DNA from: Phycisphaerales bacterium
GTDB taxonomy: Bacteria > Planctomycetota > Phycisphaerae > Tepidisphaerales > Tepidisphaeraceae
Assembly: GCA_025361735.1 (NCBI GenBank)
Contig: JANYKD010000330.1
Location: 1-32,145 of the forward strand
DNA length: 32,145 bases
Reading direction: 5' to 3'
The position numbers were made by a program, and so were the translations under genes. Shown one piece after another: positions 8,404 through 16,362 of this stretch (the first letter of the stretch is position 1; each line of letters begins with the position of its first letter). Under the pieces are notes generated by a model, which saw only the letters and a program-made list of their open reading frames with translations, was not told where the DNA came from and did not search any database.

Positions 8404-10275
8404 TTACTGCCATTCCACCACCAGGAACCTCGGATAATCCGTCACTTTGACGTCCAGCCGCAGACGGGCGGCATCGCCGGTGAACTTGCTCTCCTCACGC
8501 TTGCCCGTAACCGGGTCAATCAGGCGCACGGCCTTGGCCGCGCCGCCAAGGCCCTTGATCGTCAGCCGATACGTCTCCTCCGGCATCGTCCTGGCGACGT
8601 CGTAGGTCATCACATACACCGGAATGACGAGTCGTTTCGCGTTCGTCTGGAACGGCAGGAACGCGAAGACATCCTTGTTGCTCAGCGCCGGGTGCTTGTC
8701 GTCACCCGGGAAGATCTTGCCCACCGGCCCAACCGCTTCGTAGTCCACATCCAGCTTGACCGGCTTTGCCACAGGCTCCGCGCCGGCAAAGACATCCAGC
8801 ATCGCCCGGATCGCCCGCATGGGCGGCGTGGCCACGTCGGCCCACTTCGCGTCGGCGGGCAGCGTCTTGACGTCGAACGGCAGCAGTCCGAATCCGCCCG
8901 GTTTATCGGCCGCCTGGAAATAGTGGATGACATCCACGCCCTTGTTCATCCACAGGCAGAACGACCGCAGCGCACAATAAGTCTTCACGCGCCACTCGCC
9001 CGGAACATCGGTCACGCCGCACTCGGCCGGCAGCACGCCGTGCTCGGTCATGTAGCGGTAGAACCGGTCCGTCCCCGCCGGCTTCTTCTCGCGGGCCTGC
9101 GGATTCAGCAACCGCATGATTCCCTCGGTCTGGATGAACGTGTGCGCCCAACCCTCGCTCATGCGGATGTCGATCGTCGGCGTGTAGCGTTCGAGGTTGA
9201 ACTCCGGCCGATCCTTGTGCGTCTCGGCCGCGGGCAGCGAGCGCACGCCCGTGCCATACGGATGAAACGTCTGCCCGTCCGTGCCCGGCGGCATCTTCTC
9301 GGCCGGGCAGTGATAGAACGTCGTGTTCGACCAGCCCCAGATGCAGCGCACCTTCGGATACTTCGCTTTCACCGCTTCGATCGTGCGTTTGGTCATCTCC
9401 CAACTGCTCCCGCCGGCGTTGAGAAAATCGGCCCGCTTGCCCGCGTACGGCGGCTTGCCCTTCTCGTAATAGTGATCGATCGACGTGAAGTTTGAGCCAA
9501 AGGAAAGCTCGTTCCAGATCTCGATATCAAAATCCTCGATCCCCGCATCCTTCACCATGTCGCAAACCATCATCGCATACTTCACCCACCCGCCGGCCGT
9601 CTCCTCAAATTCCGGTGTCCCCACCAGATAGAGCGGCGCATATTTCAGCGTTGCCATCCGCAGCGGTTTGTCGGCTTTGAGATCCCACGGCAGAGGCTTG
9701 CTCAGCTTGCATTCGCCGGTGCTTGCATCAACCGCCGTGATGATGACCTCGGCCGCCCAGTAATCCTTGAGGCCGTTAATCCCACTGCGGCCCGGCACGA
9801 GGTCCTTCACATCGGCCAGGCGAATACTCGTCGCGCCCTTGGCCGCGTCGGCCGTCAGCTTGCGCTCAAAGAACCTGGCCGGGCACGGCACGCCGTGGTG
9901 CGCGTTGAGTAGCACCGTCGGCCGGCCGTTGTACTGCTTCATCAGCTTGAGCACCTTGATGTGCTTGTCATGACCGTTGACCTGTGCTTCATCCCACGGA
10001 ATGCTCCCCCAGCCGATCTCGTAGCGATACGCCCGTACGCCCGTCTCCGCCAGCAGCCGAATGGCCAGTTCATCGTTTCCCGCTGAGTGATAGTTGACTC
10101 CGATTCCGCGCAGAAACGCCTCTCCCGACCGTACTTCGAGGAACCCGCGCCAAGGCTGTTTATAGAACGAGTGTTTCGGCCATGGACAATCGAGTTGGGA
10201 CGGGTCCACATAGGAATCGGCCGAGGCGAAGTTCGCGCCGACGAGGAGGGTAACGATCCAGAGGAGACGTTTCAT
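8404..10275 (-). CDS. Secreted clan GH-A glycoside hydrolase (GH39/GH5-like)
   Basis: A 623-aa protein with a signal peptide (MKRLLWIVTLLVGANFASA). The (beta/alpha)8 features of clan GH-A are visible: RGIGVNYHS at strand 1, YEIGWGSIPWD, NAHHGVPCP, and the acid/base motif IEIWNELSFG with Glu about residue 256. The nucleophile is probably the Glu in QTEG (about 384) or LPAECGV (about 418). An insertion at about 140-215 with a beta-rich look interrupts the barrel. A C-terminal beta domain of about 120 residues ends in FLVVEWQ. It probably cleaves a glycan outside the cell, working with the downstream lyase. The start has no Shine-Dalgarno sequence; TATATA lies 5 nt before the ATG, suggesting a leaderless transcript. 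Confidence 0.8.
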   Translation of the reverse strand: MKRLLWIVTLLVGANFASADSYVDPSQLDCPWPKHSFYKQPWRGFLEVRSGEAFLRGIGVNYHSAGNDELAIRLLAETGVRAYRYEIGWGSIPWDEAQVNGHDKHIKVLKLMKQYNGRPTVLLNAHHGVPCPARFFERKLTADAAKGATSIRLADVKDLVPGRSGINGLKDYWAAEVIITAVDASTGECKLSKPLPWDLKADKPLRMATLKYAPLYLVGTPEFEETAGGWVKYAMMVCDMVKDAGIEDFDIEIWNELSFGSNFTSIDHYYEKGKPPYAGKRADFLNAGGSSWEMTKRTIEAVKAKYPKVRCIWGWSNTTFYHCPAEKMPPGTDGQTFHPYGTGVRSLPAAETHKDRPEFNLERYTPTIDIRMSEGWAHTFIQTEGIMRLLNPQAREKKPAGTDRFYRYMTEHGVLPAECGVTDVPGEWRVKTYCALRSFCLWMNKGVDVIHYFQAADKPGGFGLLPFDVKTLPADAKWADVATPPMRAIRAMLDVFAGAEPVAKPVKLDVDYEAVGPVGKIFPGDDKHPALSNKDVFAFLPFQTNAKRLVIPVYVMTYDVARTMPEETYRLTIKGLGGAAKAVRLIDPVTGKREESKFTGDAARLRLDVKVTDYPRFLVVEWQ

Positions 10276-10280
10276 GCCGC

Positions 10281-10305
10281 TATATACGCCGCGAGCGTAG
10301 CGGCG
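10281..10305 (-). promoter_or_regulatory. -10 box (TATATA) and GC hairpin just before the glycoside hydrolase start
   Basis: On the minus strand TATATA (10286-10281) is separated by only 5 nt from the ATG at 10275. Immediately upstream is a 6-7-bp hairpin (CGCCGC-GAGCGTA-GCGGCG on the plus strand, 10287-10305) with no T-tract. The hairpin may end the upstream gene pair's transcript or be a dispersed palindromic repeat. Confidence 0.45.
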
Positions 10306-10334
10306 TGGTGAGAACTACAGGGTCGCCACACGTT

Positions 10335-10967
10335 TCATTCGGCCTGACCTGAAGCCTGGAGCGGAAACCAGCTTCGGAGGATGTTGCATAGAGCGAGAAA
10401 CGACGGATCCTGACACCGGTGAATCGCGACCGTCGCCGCCAGCTTGCGAAAGATGGCGGATGACGGAACGACCTGCTTGTGCCGCGTCGCAGCCTCAAAG
10501 GCTCTCTTGGGATCGGGCGGTTTGGGCATGCCGTCCGGCCACAGGCCTCTGGCTCGCAGCCATTCGACGAGTTCATCACGAGTCGCCCATCCCAGTGGTG
10601 CGGCGATATTCGGCGAGTCGCTCCAAACCCAGTTTTCAACTTCAGGATCGATGCAGACGCAACGAGCCCGATCTCCCCAGTCGCGGCGGCATTTCCTGGC
10701 CACATGCTCCGCCAACTCAACCGGATCATGGGCAGGAGCGCCGTCCCACGCTCGATCAAAGACCACCAATGCATGGCGTGCTTCTCCCACAAACGACTCC
10801 AACAGCTCGTGTCCGGTGTTGTATATGCCGGGATCGCGATTTGGATGCACGACAATGCGGTGGCTTGTGTCCGGACGAATTCGCAGGCTCTGATGTCTGG
10901 CGAGAATGCCGTCGACGGCTTGCTCGATGTCTTTGTCCGGAACCAGTACCACCAAATCAAGGCTCAT
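10335..10967 (-). CDS. TOPRIM-like partner protein of the AAA ATPase (function unproven)
   Basis: A 210-aa soluble protein starting at ATG 10967, whose ATGA overlaps the stop of the AAA gene by 4 nt: a coupled pair. The layout resembles a TOPRIM-type nuclease fold: an opening strand LVVLVPDKD, an acidic strand HALVVFDRAWDG (Asp about 71 and 75), and CIDPEVENWVW (Asp 107, Glu 109, Glu 111). The canonical first Glu of TOPRIM is replaced by the DKD segment. The C-terminal half is helical, with a conserved-looking DPSFLALCNILRSWFP end. AAA-ATPase/TOPRIM-like pairs occur in phage-defence systems (OLD/Gabija, PARIS, RloA-RloB), and from memory similar proteins accompany AAA ATPases in methylation-associated defence loci. 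Defence is an inference here; no methyltransferase is nearby. Confidence 0.7.
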   Translation of the reverse strand: MSLDLVVLVPDKDIEQAVDGILARHQSLRIRPDTSHRIVVHPNRDPGIYNTGHELLESFVGEARHALVVFDRAWDGAPAHDPVELAEHVARKCRRDWGDRARCVCIDPEVENWVWSDSPNIAAPLGWATRDELVEWLRARGLWPDGMPKPPDPKRAFEAATRHKQVVPSSAIFRKLAATVAIHRCQDPSFLALCNILRSWFPLQASGQAE

Positions 10968-12250
10968 CCCAGCACCCCGGCGGCAAAAAGAGTTCCCAGA
11001 TCCAACGTACCCTTCCAGTTTCTCAGCCGCGGATGCTCGTCTCCGCTGACGATGTCCGTGGCGCCCGAAGAGTCCTTTGCAAAACAAAGCAGGTTCGCCG
11101 GCTTGGCCAACCCAAGGACAACCGGCGAATGGGATGCACACAATACCTGCGCACCGTAGACTGACGAGAGCGACTGGTATACGGTTTCCACGGCTTTGGG
11201 GTGGATTCCATTTTCGGGCTCTTCGATGAGATAGATGCCTTCGGCGTCGGGAATAAACGCGAGTAAAGTCAGTGCCAGCATTCTGAGAGTGCCGTCGGAT
11301 ACAACCCAGGAGGGCGCTTGCAGTCCGTTCTCATATTCCACGACGATATAGCGGTGATTGTCCTCCGGACGCGACATCGTGGTGACCGTCTTGAGATCGG
11401 GAATGGCGGTGCGGAAATGTTCGATCCAGCGATCGAAACGGGCTGCATCTTTTTCCTTCAACGCCTGCACAACCCAGGGAAGATTGGATCCATCCGGCAG
11501 GAACTGGTACGGTGAACCGGGCGGACTCGGGCGTCTGATGGCATCGGCGCTGAGGACGACCTTACGCACGCCCTCCATCAGAAATCGCTTGACCCAGGTC
11601 GCGACGGGGAATCGGTCTTCGTCCTCAGGGAGATTTGCCAGCGCCGACTTATTGGGACCGAGACGAAATGAGTTGTTCCATTCGGTCGTCTCAGCAAGAA
11701 AGTAATCATTTCCCGATTCGGCGATCTTGTTGACTACTTTTCGCCAACCTTTTGGCGTTTTCTTGTTGGCTTCCCTGATGATTGCTTCCGGCGGCTTGGC
11801 GGGATTTGGAAAGAGTTGAGCGTCCGCAATTGCCTTGGAGTCGCCGTTCTGGGGTTTTAACCACAGAGTCTCGGCGGCCAATACGACTTCGTTCGACTTC
11901 AGTCGACTTTCAACCGCAATTTCATAGCGGGCGGCCCCATACTTCCCCCCGGCACCCAGTTTTGCCAACCGGTGTTCAGGAACGGCGATGTCAACCGCGA
12001 GCTCGAATCGCCTGCCCTGTCGCATCCATGTCAAATGGGAAAGGTCGGCAGCCCGCTGCGCTACGTTGCTTCCATCCCCAAGGATTGCCCGGTACGGACC
12101 AACTCGCAGCACATCGCCCAGGAAGCCAACCACATCCAAGAAACTGCTCTTGCCGGAACCATTCGGGCCTACAAGCGTCTGGAAAGGCAAAACGCGCTGC
12201 GAGATGTATCGCAGGGATCGATAATTGAGGGCTTCAATACGAGTAAGCAT
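10964..12250 (-). CDS. AAA_21/SMC-like ATPase of a two-gene cassette
   Basis: About 428 aa. It has Walker A GPNGSGKSS (about residues 28-36), an ABC-like signature SDGTLRMLAL (about 319-328), Walker B IYLIEEPENGIHP (about 340-352), and an H-switch LCASHSPVVL. A lid or coiled region fills the middle. This is the single-chain AAA/ABC ATPase type of the OLD/RecF-like group, without a fused nuclease; the nuclease-like part is probably the separate downstream protein. Translation is coupled to that gene by an ATGA overlap. It begins 25 bp after the isocitrate dehydrogenase gene on the same strand, but has its own perfect TATAAT 12 nt before the ATG and no Shine-Dalgarno sequence. It may therefore be expressed independently of icd. 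Confidence 0.88.
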   Translation of the reverse strand: MLTRIEALNYRSLRYISQRVLPFQTLVGPNGSGKSSFLDVVGFLGDVLRVGPYRAILGDGSNVAQRAADLSHLTWMRQGRRFELAVDIAVPEHRLAKLGAGGKYGAARYEIAVESRLKSNEVVLAAETLWLKPQNGDSKAIADAQLFPNPAKPPEAIIREANKKTPKGWRKVVNKIAESGNDYFLAETTEWNNSFRLGPNKSALANLPEDEDRFPVATWVKRFLMEGVRKVVLSADAIRRPSPPGSPYQFLPDGSNLPWVVQALKEKDAARFDRWIEHFRTAIPDLKTVTTMSRPEDNHRYIVVEYENGLQAPSWVVSDGTLRMLALTLLAFIPDAEGIYLIEEPENGIHPKAVETVYQSLSSVYGAQVLCASHSPVVLGLAKPANLLCFAKDSSGATDIVSGDEHPRLRNWKGTLDLGTLFAAGVLG

Positions 12251-12262
12251 CTGGCTTGTCGC

Positions 12263-12268
12263 ATTATA
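12263..12268 (-). promoter_or_regulatory. TATAAT -10 box of the AAA/TOPRIM-like pair
   Basis: A consensus TATAAT on the minus strand lies in the 25-bp gap after icd, 12 nt before the AAA start codon. The -35 region would fall inside the icd 3' end and is weak (TAAGCA at 17 bp spacing). Confidence 0.5.
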
Positions 12269-12275
12269 GCAGAGT

Positions 12276-13541
12276 TCACCCCATATGCTTAATCATCGCA
12301 TCCCCAAACTCCGAACACTTCACCTTCGTCGCGCCTTCCATCTGCCGGGCGAAGTCATAGGTAACCGTCTTGGCGGCGATTGCGCTCTCGAGGCCCTTGA
12401 CGATCAGGTCTGCTACTTCCTGCCAACCCATGTACTCGAACATCATGACGCCGGAGAGGATCACCGAGCCGGGGTTGACCACGTCCTGGTTGGCGTACTT
12501 GGGCGCGGTGCCGTGGGTGGCTTCGAAGACGGCGTGGCCGGTGAGGTAGTTGATATTGCCGCCGGGCGCGATGCCGATGCCGCCGACCTGGGCGGCCAGG
12601 GCGTCGCTGAGATAGTCGCCGTTGAGATTCAGCGTGGCGATGACCTCGAACTCCTCGGGCCGCGTCAACACCTGTTGCAAGGTGATGTCGGCGATGGAGT
12701 CCTTGATGACGATGCCAGCGCCGGGTTTGCCGTCGGGGATCCTGCACCACGGGCCGCCGTCGATCTCGACGGCGCCGTACTTTTCCTTGGCCAACTGATA
12801 GCCCCAGTCGCGGAAGGCGCCTTCCGTGAACTTCATGATGTTGCCCTTATGGACGATGTTCACGCTCTTGCGCTTGTGCGTTATGGCGTAGTCGATGGCC
12901 GAGGTAATCAGGCGCTGCGTGCCTTCCCTTGAGACGGGCTTGATGCCGATGCCGCTGCTGCCCGGGAAGCGAATCTTGCCGAAACCCTTGGGGTCGGATT
13001 GTTTGATGAAGTCGAGGATCCTCTGGGCCTCCGGCGAGCCGGCCGCGTATTCGATGCCGGCGTAGATGTCCTCGGTGTTCTCGCGGAAGATCACCATGTC
13101 CACCTTTTCCGGGTGTTTCACGGGCGAGGGCACGCCGGTGAAGTAGCGCACGGGCCGCAGGCAAACGTAAAGGTCGAGCATCTGCCGCAGGGCCACGTTG
13201 AGCGAGCGGATGCCGCCGCCGACCGGCGTGGTCAGCGGACCCTTGATGCCCACGAGATAGTGCCCAAACGCGGCCACAGTATCGTCCGGCAACCAGTTGT
13301 TGAGCTTCTTAAACGCCTTCTCACCGGCCAGGACTTCGAACCAGGAAATCTTCCGCTTGCCTCCGTACGCCTTGGCCACGGCCGCGTCGAAGACGCGCAC
13401 GCTCGCCCGCCAGATATCCGCACCGGTGCCGTCGCCTTCGATGAAGGGGATGATCGGGTTGTCGGGCACATTCAGTTTGCCGTTGGAAATGGTGATCGTC
13501 TGGCCAATAGTCGGCGGAACAACGTCCTTAAACGTGGGCAT
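12276..13541 (-). CDS. icd: NADP-dependent isocitrate dehydrogenase
   Basis: A 421-aa protein, full length for the bacterial homodimeric enzyme that converts isocitrate to 2-oxoglutarate plus CO2 in the TCA cycle. Recognisable blocks are [14 protein letters not shown], the isocitrate-site segment [26 protein letters not shown] (its Ser is the position phosphorylated by AceK in enterobacteria), [48 protein letters not shown] with [17 protein letters not shown], and the cofactor region [30 protein letters not shown] stands upstream of the ATG. The AAA/TOPRIM-like pair follows directly on the same strand, an unusual neighbour for a housekeeping gene. Confidence 0.96.
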   Translation of the reverse strand: MPTFKDVVPPTIGQTITISNGKLNVPDNPIIPFIEGDGTGADIWRASVRVFDAAVAKAYGGKRKISWFEVLAGEKAFKKLNNWLPDDTVAAFGHYLVGIKGPLTTPVGGGIRSLNVALRQMLDLYVCLRPVRYFTGVPSPVKHPEKVDMVIFRENTEDIYAGIEYAAGSPEAQRILDFIKQSDPKGFGKIRFPGSSGIGIKPVSREGTQRLITSAIDYAITHKRKSVNIVHKGNIMKFTEGAFRDWGYQLAKEKYGAVEIDGGPWCRIPDGKPGAGIVIKDSIADITLQQVLTRPEEFEVIATLNLNGDYLSDALAAQVGGIGIAPGGNINYLTGHAVFEATHGTAPKYANQDVVNPGSVILSGVMMFEYMGWQEVADLIVKGLESAIAAKTVTYDFARQMEGATKVKCSEFGDAMIKHMG

Positions 13542-13663
13542 GGGCGACTCCGTGAGATATCGAAAACGACGGCCGGCGACGTTTCAACTCGCCAACTTTG
13601 ACCGCAGCAACCTGTGGGAAAATTATCGAGAGGGGACAAAAGTGTCAAATGCGATGTGTGAAA

Positions 13664-13816
13664 CCTGCAAGGGAGGGCGCGGCAGTTTTTTCGGGAGCAC
13701 ATGGAGTAGCACAGGCCCCTCGCCTGTGTCAAAGTGTTCGGACACAGCCGAGACGGCTGTGCCACTTTCGTCAGTCTTGGCGTGCTCCCGAAAAAATTGG
13801 CACGCCTGCAAGGGAG
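13664..13816. repeat. MITE-like palindromic element with two internal hairpins
   Basis: The outer 12-bp direct repeats CCTGCAAGGGAG (13664-13675 and 13805-13816) bracket imperfect 25-bp inverted repeats (13676-13700 and 13782-13806, about 22 of 25 paired), whose inner 15 bp are perfect. Two hairpins lie inside: CACAGGC/GCCTGTG (13710-13728) and CACAGCCG/CGGCTGTG (13743-13761). No ORF is present. The structure suggests a non-autonomous mobile or REP/BIME-type element. The right edge is 2 bp from the toxin stop codon, and the left edge is about 120 bp upstream of icd. Confidence 0.7.
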
Positions 13817-13818
13817 AG

Positions 13819-14130
13819 TCAGGTTTCGTCGTCAGTTTCGCCGACTGGTCGCTGGGCGACATGGCGGACATACAACACGCGGACTATTTCGGTTTCGATC
13901 CGAAAGACAATACGATGAGATTTGTAGATGAGTTGCCGAAGGTCTGCTCCGGTTTGCCTCGATTCTCGGGCCATGGCGCAGCGGCCGGGAAACAGCTCGA
14001 GCGACTCGATTGCGGTGGAGAGCCCGCGAAGCCAGCGCTCGGCATTCCTGGGTGCTTGAACCGCAAGAAAGACGAAGGCATCGGTGATGCTCGCCTCAGC
14101 CTCCGGCGTGGTGATCACCGTGTATCTCAT
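13819..14130 (-). CDS. RelE/ParE-type toxin
   Basis: A 103-aa protein of the RelE/ParE superfamily. The N-terminus RYTVITTPEAEASITDAFVFLA matches the ParE helical hairpin; LELFPGRCAMARES is the characteristic turn (SLxxxPxxxxxxxE); and LRQLIYKSHRIVFRIE followed by VRVLYVRHVAQRP is the C-terminal beta-sheet. ParE toxins poison gyrase and RelE toxins cleave mRNA; the family position here fits ParE better, but this is not certain. The start overlaps the antitoxin stop by ATGA. A MITE-like repeat begins 2 bp past its stop codon. Confidence 0.88.
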   Translation of the reverse strand: MRYTVITTPEAEASITDAFVFLAVQAPRNAERWLRGLSTAIESLELFPGRCAMARESRQTGADLRQLIYKSHRIVFRIETEIVRVLYVRHVAQRPVGETDDET

Positions 14131-14420
14131 TTGTCCAGGTTAATTCCATGTTTGGCGCCGAGTTCCCGGAGAAATTCGCGCATCGGCCGGCCTTCGCCGC
14201 GATTCGCCTGCTCCAACCCGCGACGAACTCCCTCGAGCGACTCGCGCTCGTCCACTTCGTCCAGAAATTTCTGGTACGACGCCGCATCCTGCACGACCAC
14301 GGCCGCCTCGCCGTTGACGGTAAGCACCTCCGGCTTCCCGGTCTTCTTGAGCCGGCGGAGGTGCGCCTTGGTGTTGCGCTGGAAGTCGGAAAGCGAACGG
14401 ATTTCAGTAACATCGATCAT
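14127..14420 (-). CDS. Phd/YefM-family antitoxin
   Basis: A 97-aa protein whose first 60 residues (TEIRSLSDFQRNTKAHLRRL, then PEVLTVNGEAAVVVQDAASY) are the Phd/YefM DNA-binding fold. The acidic, Arg/Glu-rich C-terminus would wrap the toxin. AAGGTGA precedes the ATG. The gene comes first in the operon and couples to the toxin by a 4-nt overlap, the usual order for this class. A palindrome at 14431-14447, just upstream, is a likely binding site for autorepression. Confidence 0.9.
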   Translation of the reverse strand: MIDVTEIRSLSDFQRNTKAHLRRLKKTGKPEVLTVNGEAAVVVQDAASYQKFLDEVDERESLEGVRRGLEQANRGEGRPMREFLRELGAKHGINLDK

Positions 14421-14430
14421 AAATCACCTT

Positions 14431-14447
14431 GCAGGTAATTTACATGC
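14431..14447 (-). promoter_or_regulatory. Palindromic operator of the toxin-antitoxin operon
   Basis: GCAGGTAATTTACATGC is an 8+8 palindrome with one mismatch around a central T/A, 11 nt upstream of the antitoxin start. On the minus strand it contains the AT-rich TAAATT that could be the -10 box. Phd/YefM antitoxins bind such sites to repress their own operon. Confidence 0.55.
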
Positions 14448-14471
14448 AATTCCGTGCAAAGTCCATCAGTC

Positions 14472-15620
14472 TCACGTCGGATCGAGAAATATGCACGCCC
14501 GCTTCACGAAACTGGCTTTCTTCCCATGCGTGGCCAGAAGCGATCGGAGTCTGCCGCGAAACGAATCGAGGTGACCATCCCGTTGTGCCAACTCACACAA
14601 GTCGCCCAGCCGCGCCAGTGCCTCTTTGTGCTGCGTGGGCGATCGGCTCTGGACTTTGGCCTCAATCTCGGCCCATGTCGCCGGAACCCGGGTGGCCAGT
14701 GCGTCCAATTCCGCGTTACGGGCGATCAACTGGCGGGCCTCCTTTTCGCGGCGATTCCTCTCCGCAGCCTCCCGTTCGGCGTTCTCCCGCACCGCGCAAA
14801 GCTCTGCCGCCCGTTTACGTAATTGCCCGGCCGTGCGCCGGTTTGCTCGCGCCGCGGGAGATGTCTCGACTTTGGCCCTCAGGCGGAGGAACTCCAGGCG
14901 CAACTGGCCCTCCACCTCCATCGCCCGGCCTTCCATCAAAGCCAGCAGTGATTCCGTCTTCCGCGTATCCGGGAGGTTTGTGATCCATTGCTGCAATTCG
15001 GCTGCGTAGTCGGTGGCGGCCGCCGGACCACTCGTTTCGGCTGCCGCTTCGACCAGATCCGCGTCGATTTCCAGGAACTCGACCAAATCAGCCAGCGGCT
15101 CAGGGAGATCATTCAGACCATTTGGGACGGCAGGCTCGCCATCGTCGTCTTCCGCGCTCTCATCCTGTACTCCAAGCAACCAGCCCAGATACAGCGCCCG
15201 GCAATCGCCGCGAAGGATCATCTGGCGCAACGGCAGGAGACGATCCATCCACCCTTCGCCGTCTTCCGTCCATTCCGCCTCGTTTCCGATGTCCCATGAC
15301 ATCACCACCCGGTCGGCCGAAACGACCACCGAAGCCGAGTCATGTTCGAAGTACGCCTTGATCGCGCCCACGTCGATCACGCTGTGCGGGAAGCCGAACA
15401 TCAGCACTCGAGTGCCCCAGTTGGCCAGATAGACGTGCGCGTCGAAGTACTTCTCCACGAACTTCTGTGGATTTCCCTTGAAATCACCCCAGTGATATTC
15501 ATTCTGAAAACTGACCGAAGTGATCGTTGCCCGCGTTGAAAACGCGCGCACCTCCTCCAACTGGGTTGAAGTCAGAGGACGATCAACCGCCCGGAATTCG
15601 TAGTATTGATATTCGCTCAT
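14472..15620 (-). CDS. Conserved hypothetical protein (MSEYQYYEF family), function unknown
   Basis: A 382-aa acidic soluble protein. The first 130 residues look like a compact conserved domain (MSEYQYYEFRAVDRPLTSTQ, SFQNEYHWGDFKGNP, FDAHVYLANWGTRVLMFG). A Glu/Asp-rich linker follows at about 165-215, and the C-terminal 150 residues are a long charged helix rich in Glu, Arg and Ala (ENAEREAAERNRREKEARQL), probably coiled coil. I recall the N-terminal sequence from many unrelated bacteria as an uncharacterised protein, but cannot assign a role. There is no signal peptide. The start is divergent from recR with a 71-bp gap. TATCAG stands 14 nt and AGGA 7 nt before the ATG, so leaderless or led translation is unclear. 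Confidence 0.8.
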   Translation of the reverse strand: MSEYQYYEFRAVDRPLTSTQLEEVRAFSTRATITSVSFQNEYHWGDFKGNPQKFVEKYFDAHVYLANWGTRVLMFGFPHSVIDVGAIKAYFEHDSASVVVSADRVVMSWDIGNEAEWTEDGEGWMDRLLPLRQMILRGDCRALYLGWLLGVQDESAEDDDGEPAVPNGLNDLPEPLADLVEFLEIDADLVEAAAETSGPAAATDYAAELQQWITNLPDTRKTESLLALMEGRAMEVEGQLRLEFLRLRAKVETSPAARANRRTAGQLRKRAAELCAVRENAEREAAERNRREKEARQLIARNAELDALATRVPATWAEIEAKVQSRSPTQHKEALARLGDLCELAQRDGHLDSFRGRLRSLLATHGKKASFVKRACIFLDPT

Positions 15621-15674
15621 CTCTTGGTCCTGATAGTTCGGGTCCGACGGCGATGCCGTTACGCCAACCTACTG

Positions 15675-15680
15675 TATAAT
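15675..15680 (+). promoter_or_regulatory. TATAAT -10 box of recR
   Basis: A consensus TATAAT lies 11 nt before the recR ATG, with no Shine-Dalgarno sequence between. A -35 box is not evident. The mRNA would have a leader of only a few bases. Confidence 0.5.
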
Positions 15681-15691
15681 GCCTCTAAGTT

Positions 15692-16294
15692 ATGGCCAAC
15701 TACACCCAGAGCATTCAGAGCCTCATCGAACAACTCGCCAGCTTACCCGGCATTGGCATGCGCTCGGCCGAGCGGATCGCGTTTCATCTGCTCAAGCAAT
15801 CGCCCGAGGAGGCGATGAAACTGGCGAATGCCATCCGCGACGTCAAGACGCGAATCCGGCATTGTTCCATCTGCTTCAACCTGACTGAGAACGATCCCTG
15901 TGACATCTGCTCCGACCCCGGCCGCGATCACTCGCTGGTCTGTGTCGTCGAGCAGCCCAAGGACCTGCTGGCGCTGGAGTCGGCCGGGATGTACAAGGGG
16001 GTGTACCACGTCCTCATGGGCCGGCTGGCGCCGCTGGATGAAATCGGCCCGGGAGATCTGACGATTGACGCCCTGGTTCAGCGATTGGAATCCGGTGCGG
16101 TCAAGGAAGTCATCATGGGCACCAACCCCACCATGGAGGGCGACGGCACGGCGCTGCACATTCAGAATGTATTGCAGCGGCTGCCGCAGATTCAGGTCAC
16201 GCGCCTGGCCCGCGGGCTGCCGGCCGGGGGAAGCATTGAGTATGCCAACAAGAATATTCTCGCCGACGCGATTCTCGGGCGGCAGAAGATGTGA
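15692..16294 (+). CDS. recR: Recombination mediator RecR
   Basis: A 200-aa protein of standard RecR length. It has the N-terminal helix-hairpin-helix (LASLPGIGMRSAERIAFHLL), a Cys4 zinc finger (Cys 58, 61, 70, 73 in CSICFNLTENDPCDIC), a TOPRIM domain (SLVCVVEQPKDLLALE; ATNP-like MGTNPTMEGDGTA), and the C-terminal RLARGLPAGGSIEYANKNILADAI. RecR works with RecO and RecF to load RecA at gaps. Here it is not next to dnaX or ybaB. The start at 15692 has no Shine-Dalgarno sequence but has TATAAT 11 nt before it. Confidence 0.97.
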   Translation: MANYTQSIQSLIEQLASLPGIGMRSAERIAFHLLKQSPEEAMKLANAIRDVKTRIRHCSICFNLTENDPCDICSDPGRDHSLVCVVEQPKDLLALESAGMYKGVYHVLMGRLAPLDEIGPGDLTIDALVQRLESGAVKEVIMGTNPTMEGDGTALHIQNVLQRLPQIQVTRLARGLPAGGSIEYANKNILADAILGRQKM

Positions 16295-16345
16295 CAGTAG
16301 TTGATAGTTGATGGTTGATAGTTGATAGTCCGTGGTCAGTAGTCA
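16295..16345. repeat. Tandem AGTTGAT-type intergenic repeat
   Basis: Directly after the recR stop the heptamer-like word AGTTGAT or GGTTGAT recurs about four times, then changes into AGTCCGTGGTCAGTAGTC, the same vocabulary as the inverted repeat at 17266-17354. It belongs to a low-complexity intergenic repeat family and is not CRISPR-like: there are no unique spacers. Confidence 0.75.
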
Positions 16346-16362
16346 TCTTAGGAGTACCTTCA

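Noticed and set aside
16295..16345. CRISPR array
   Set aside because: The heptamer copies are adjacent with no spacers and no cas genes are in the window.
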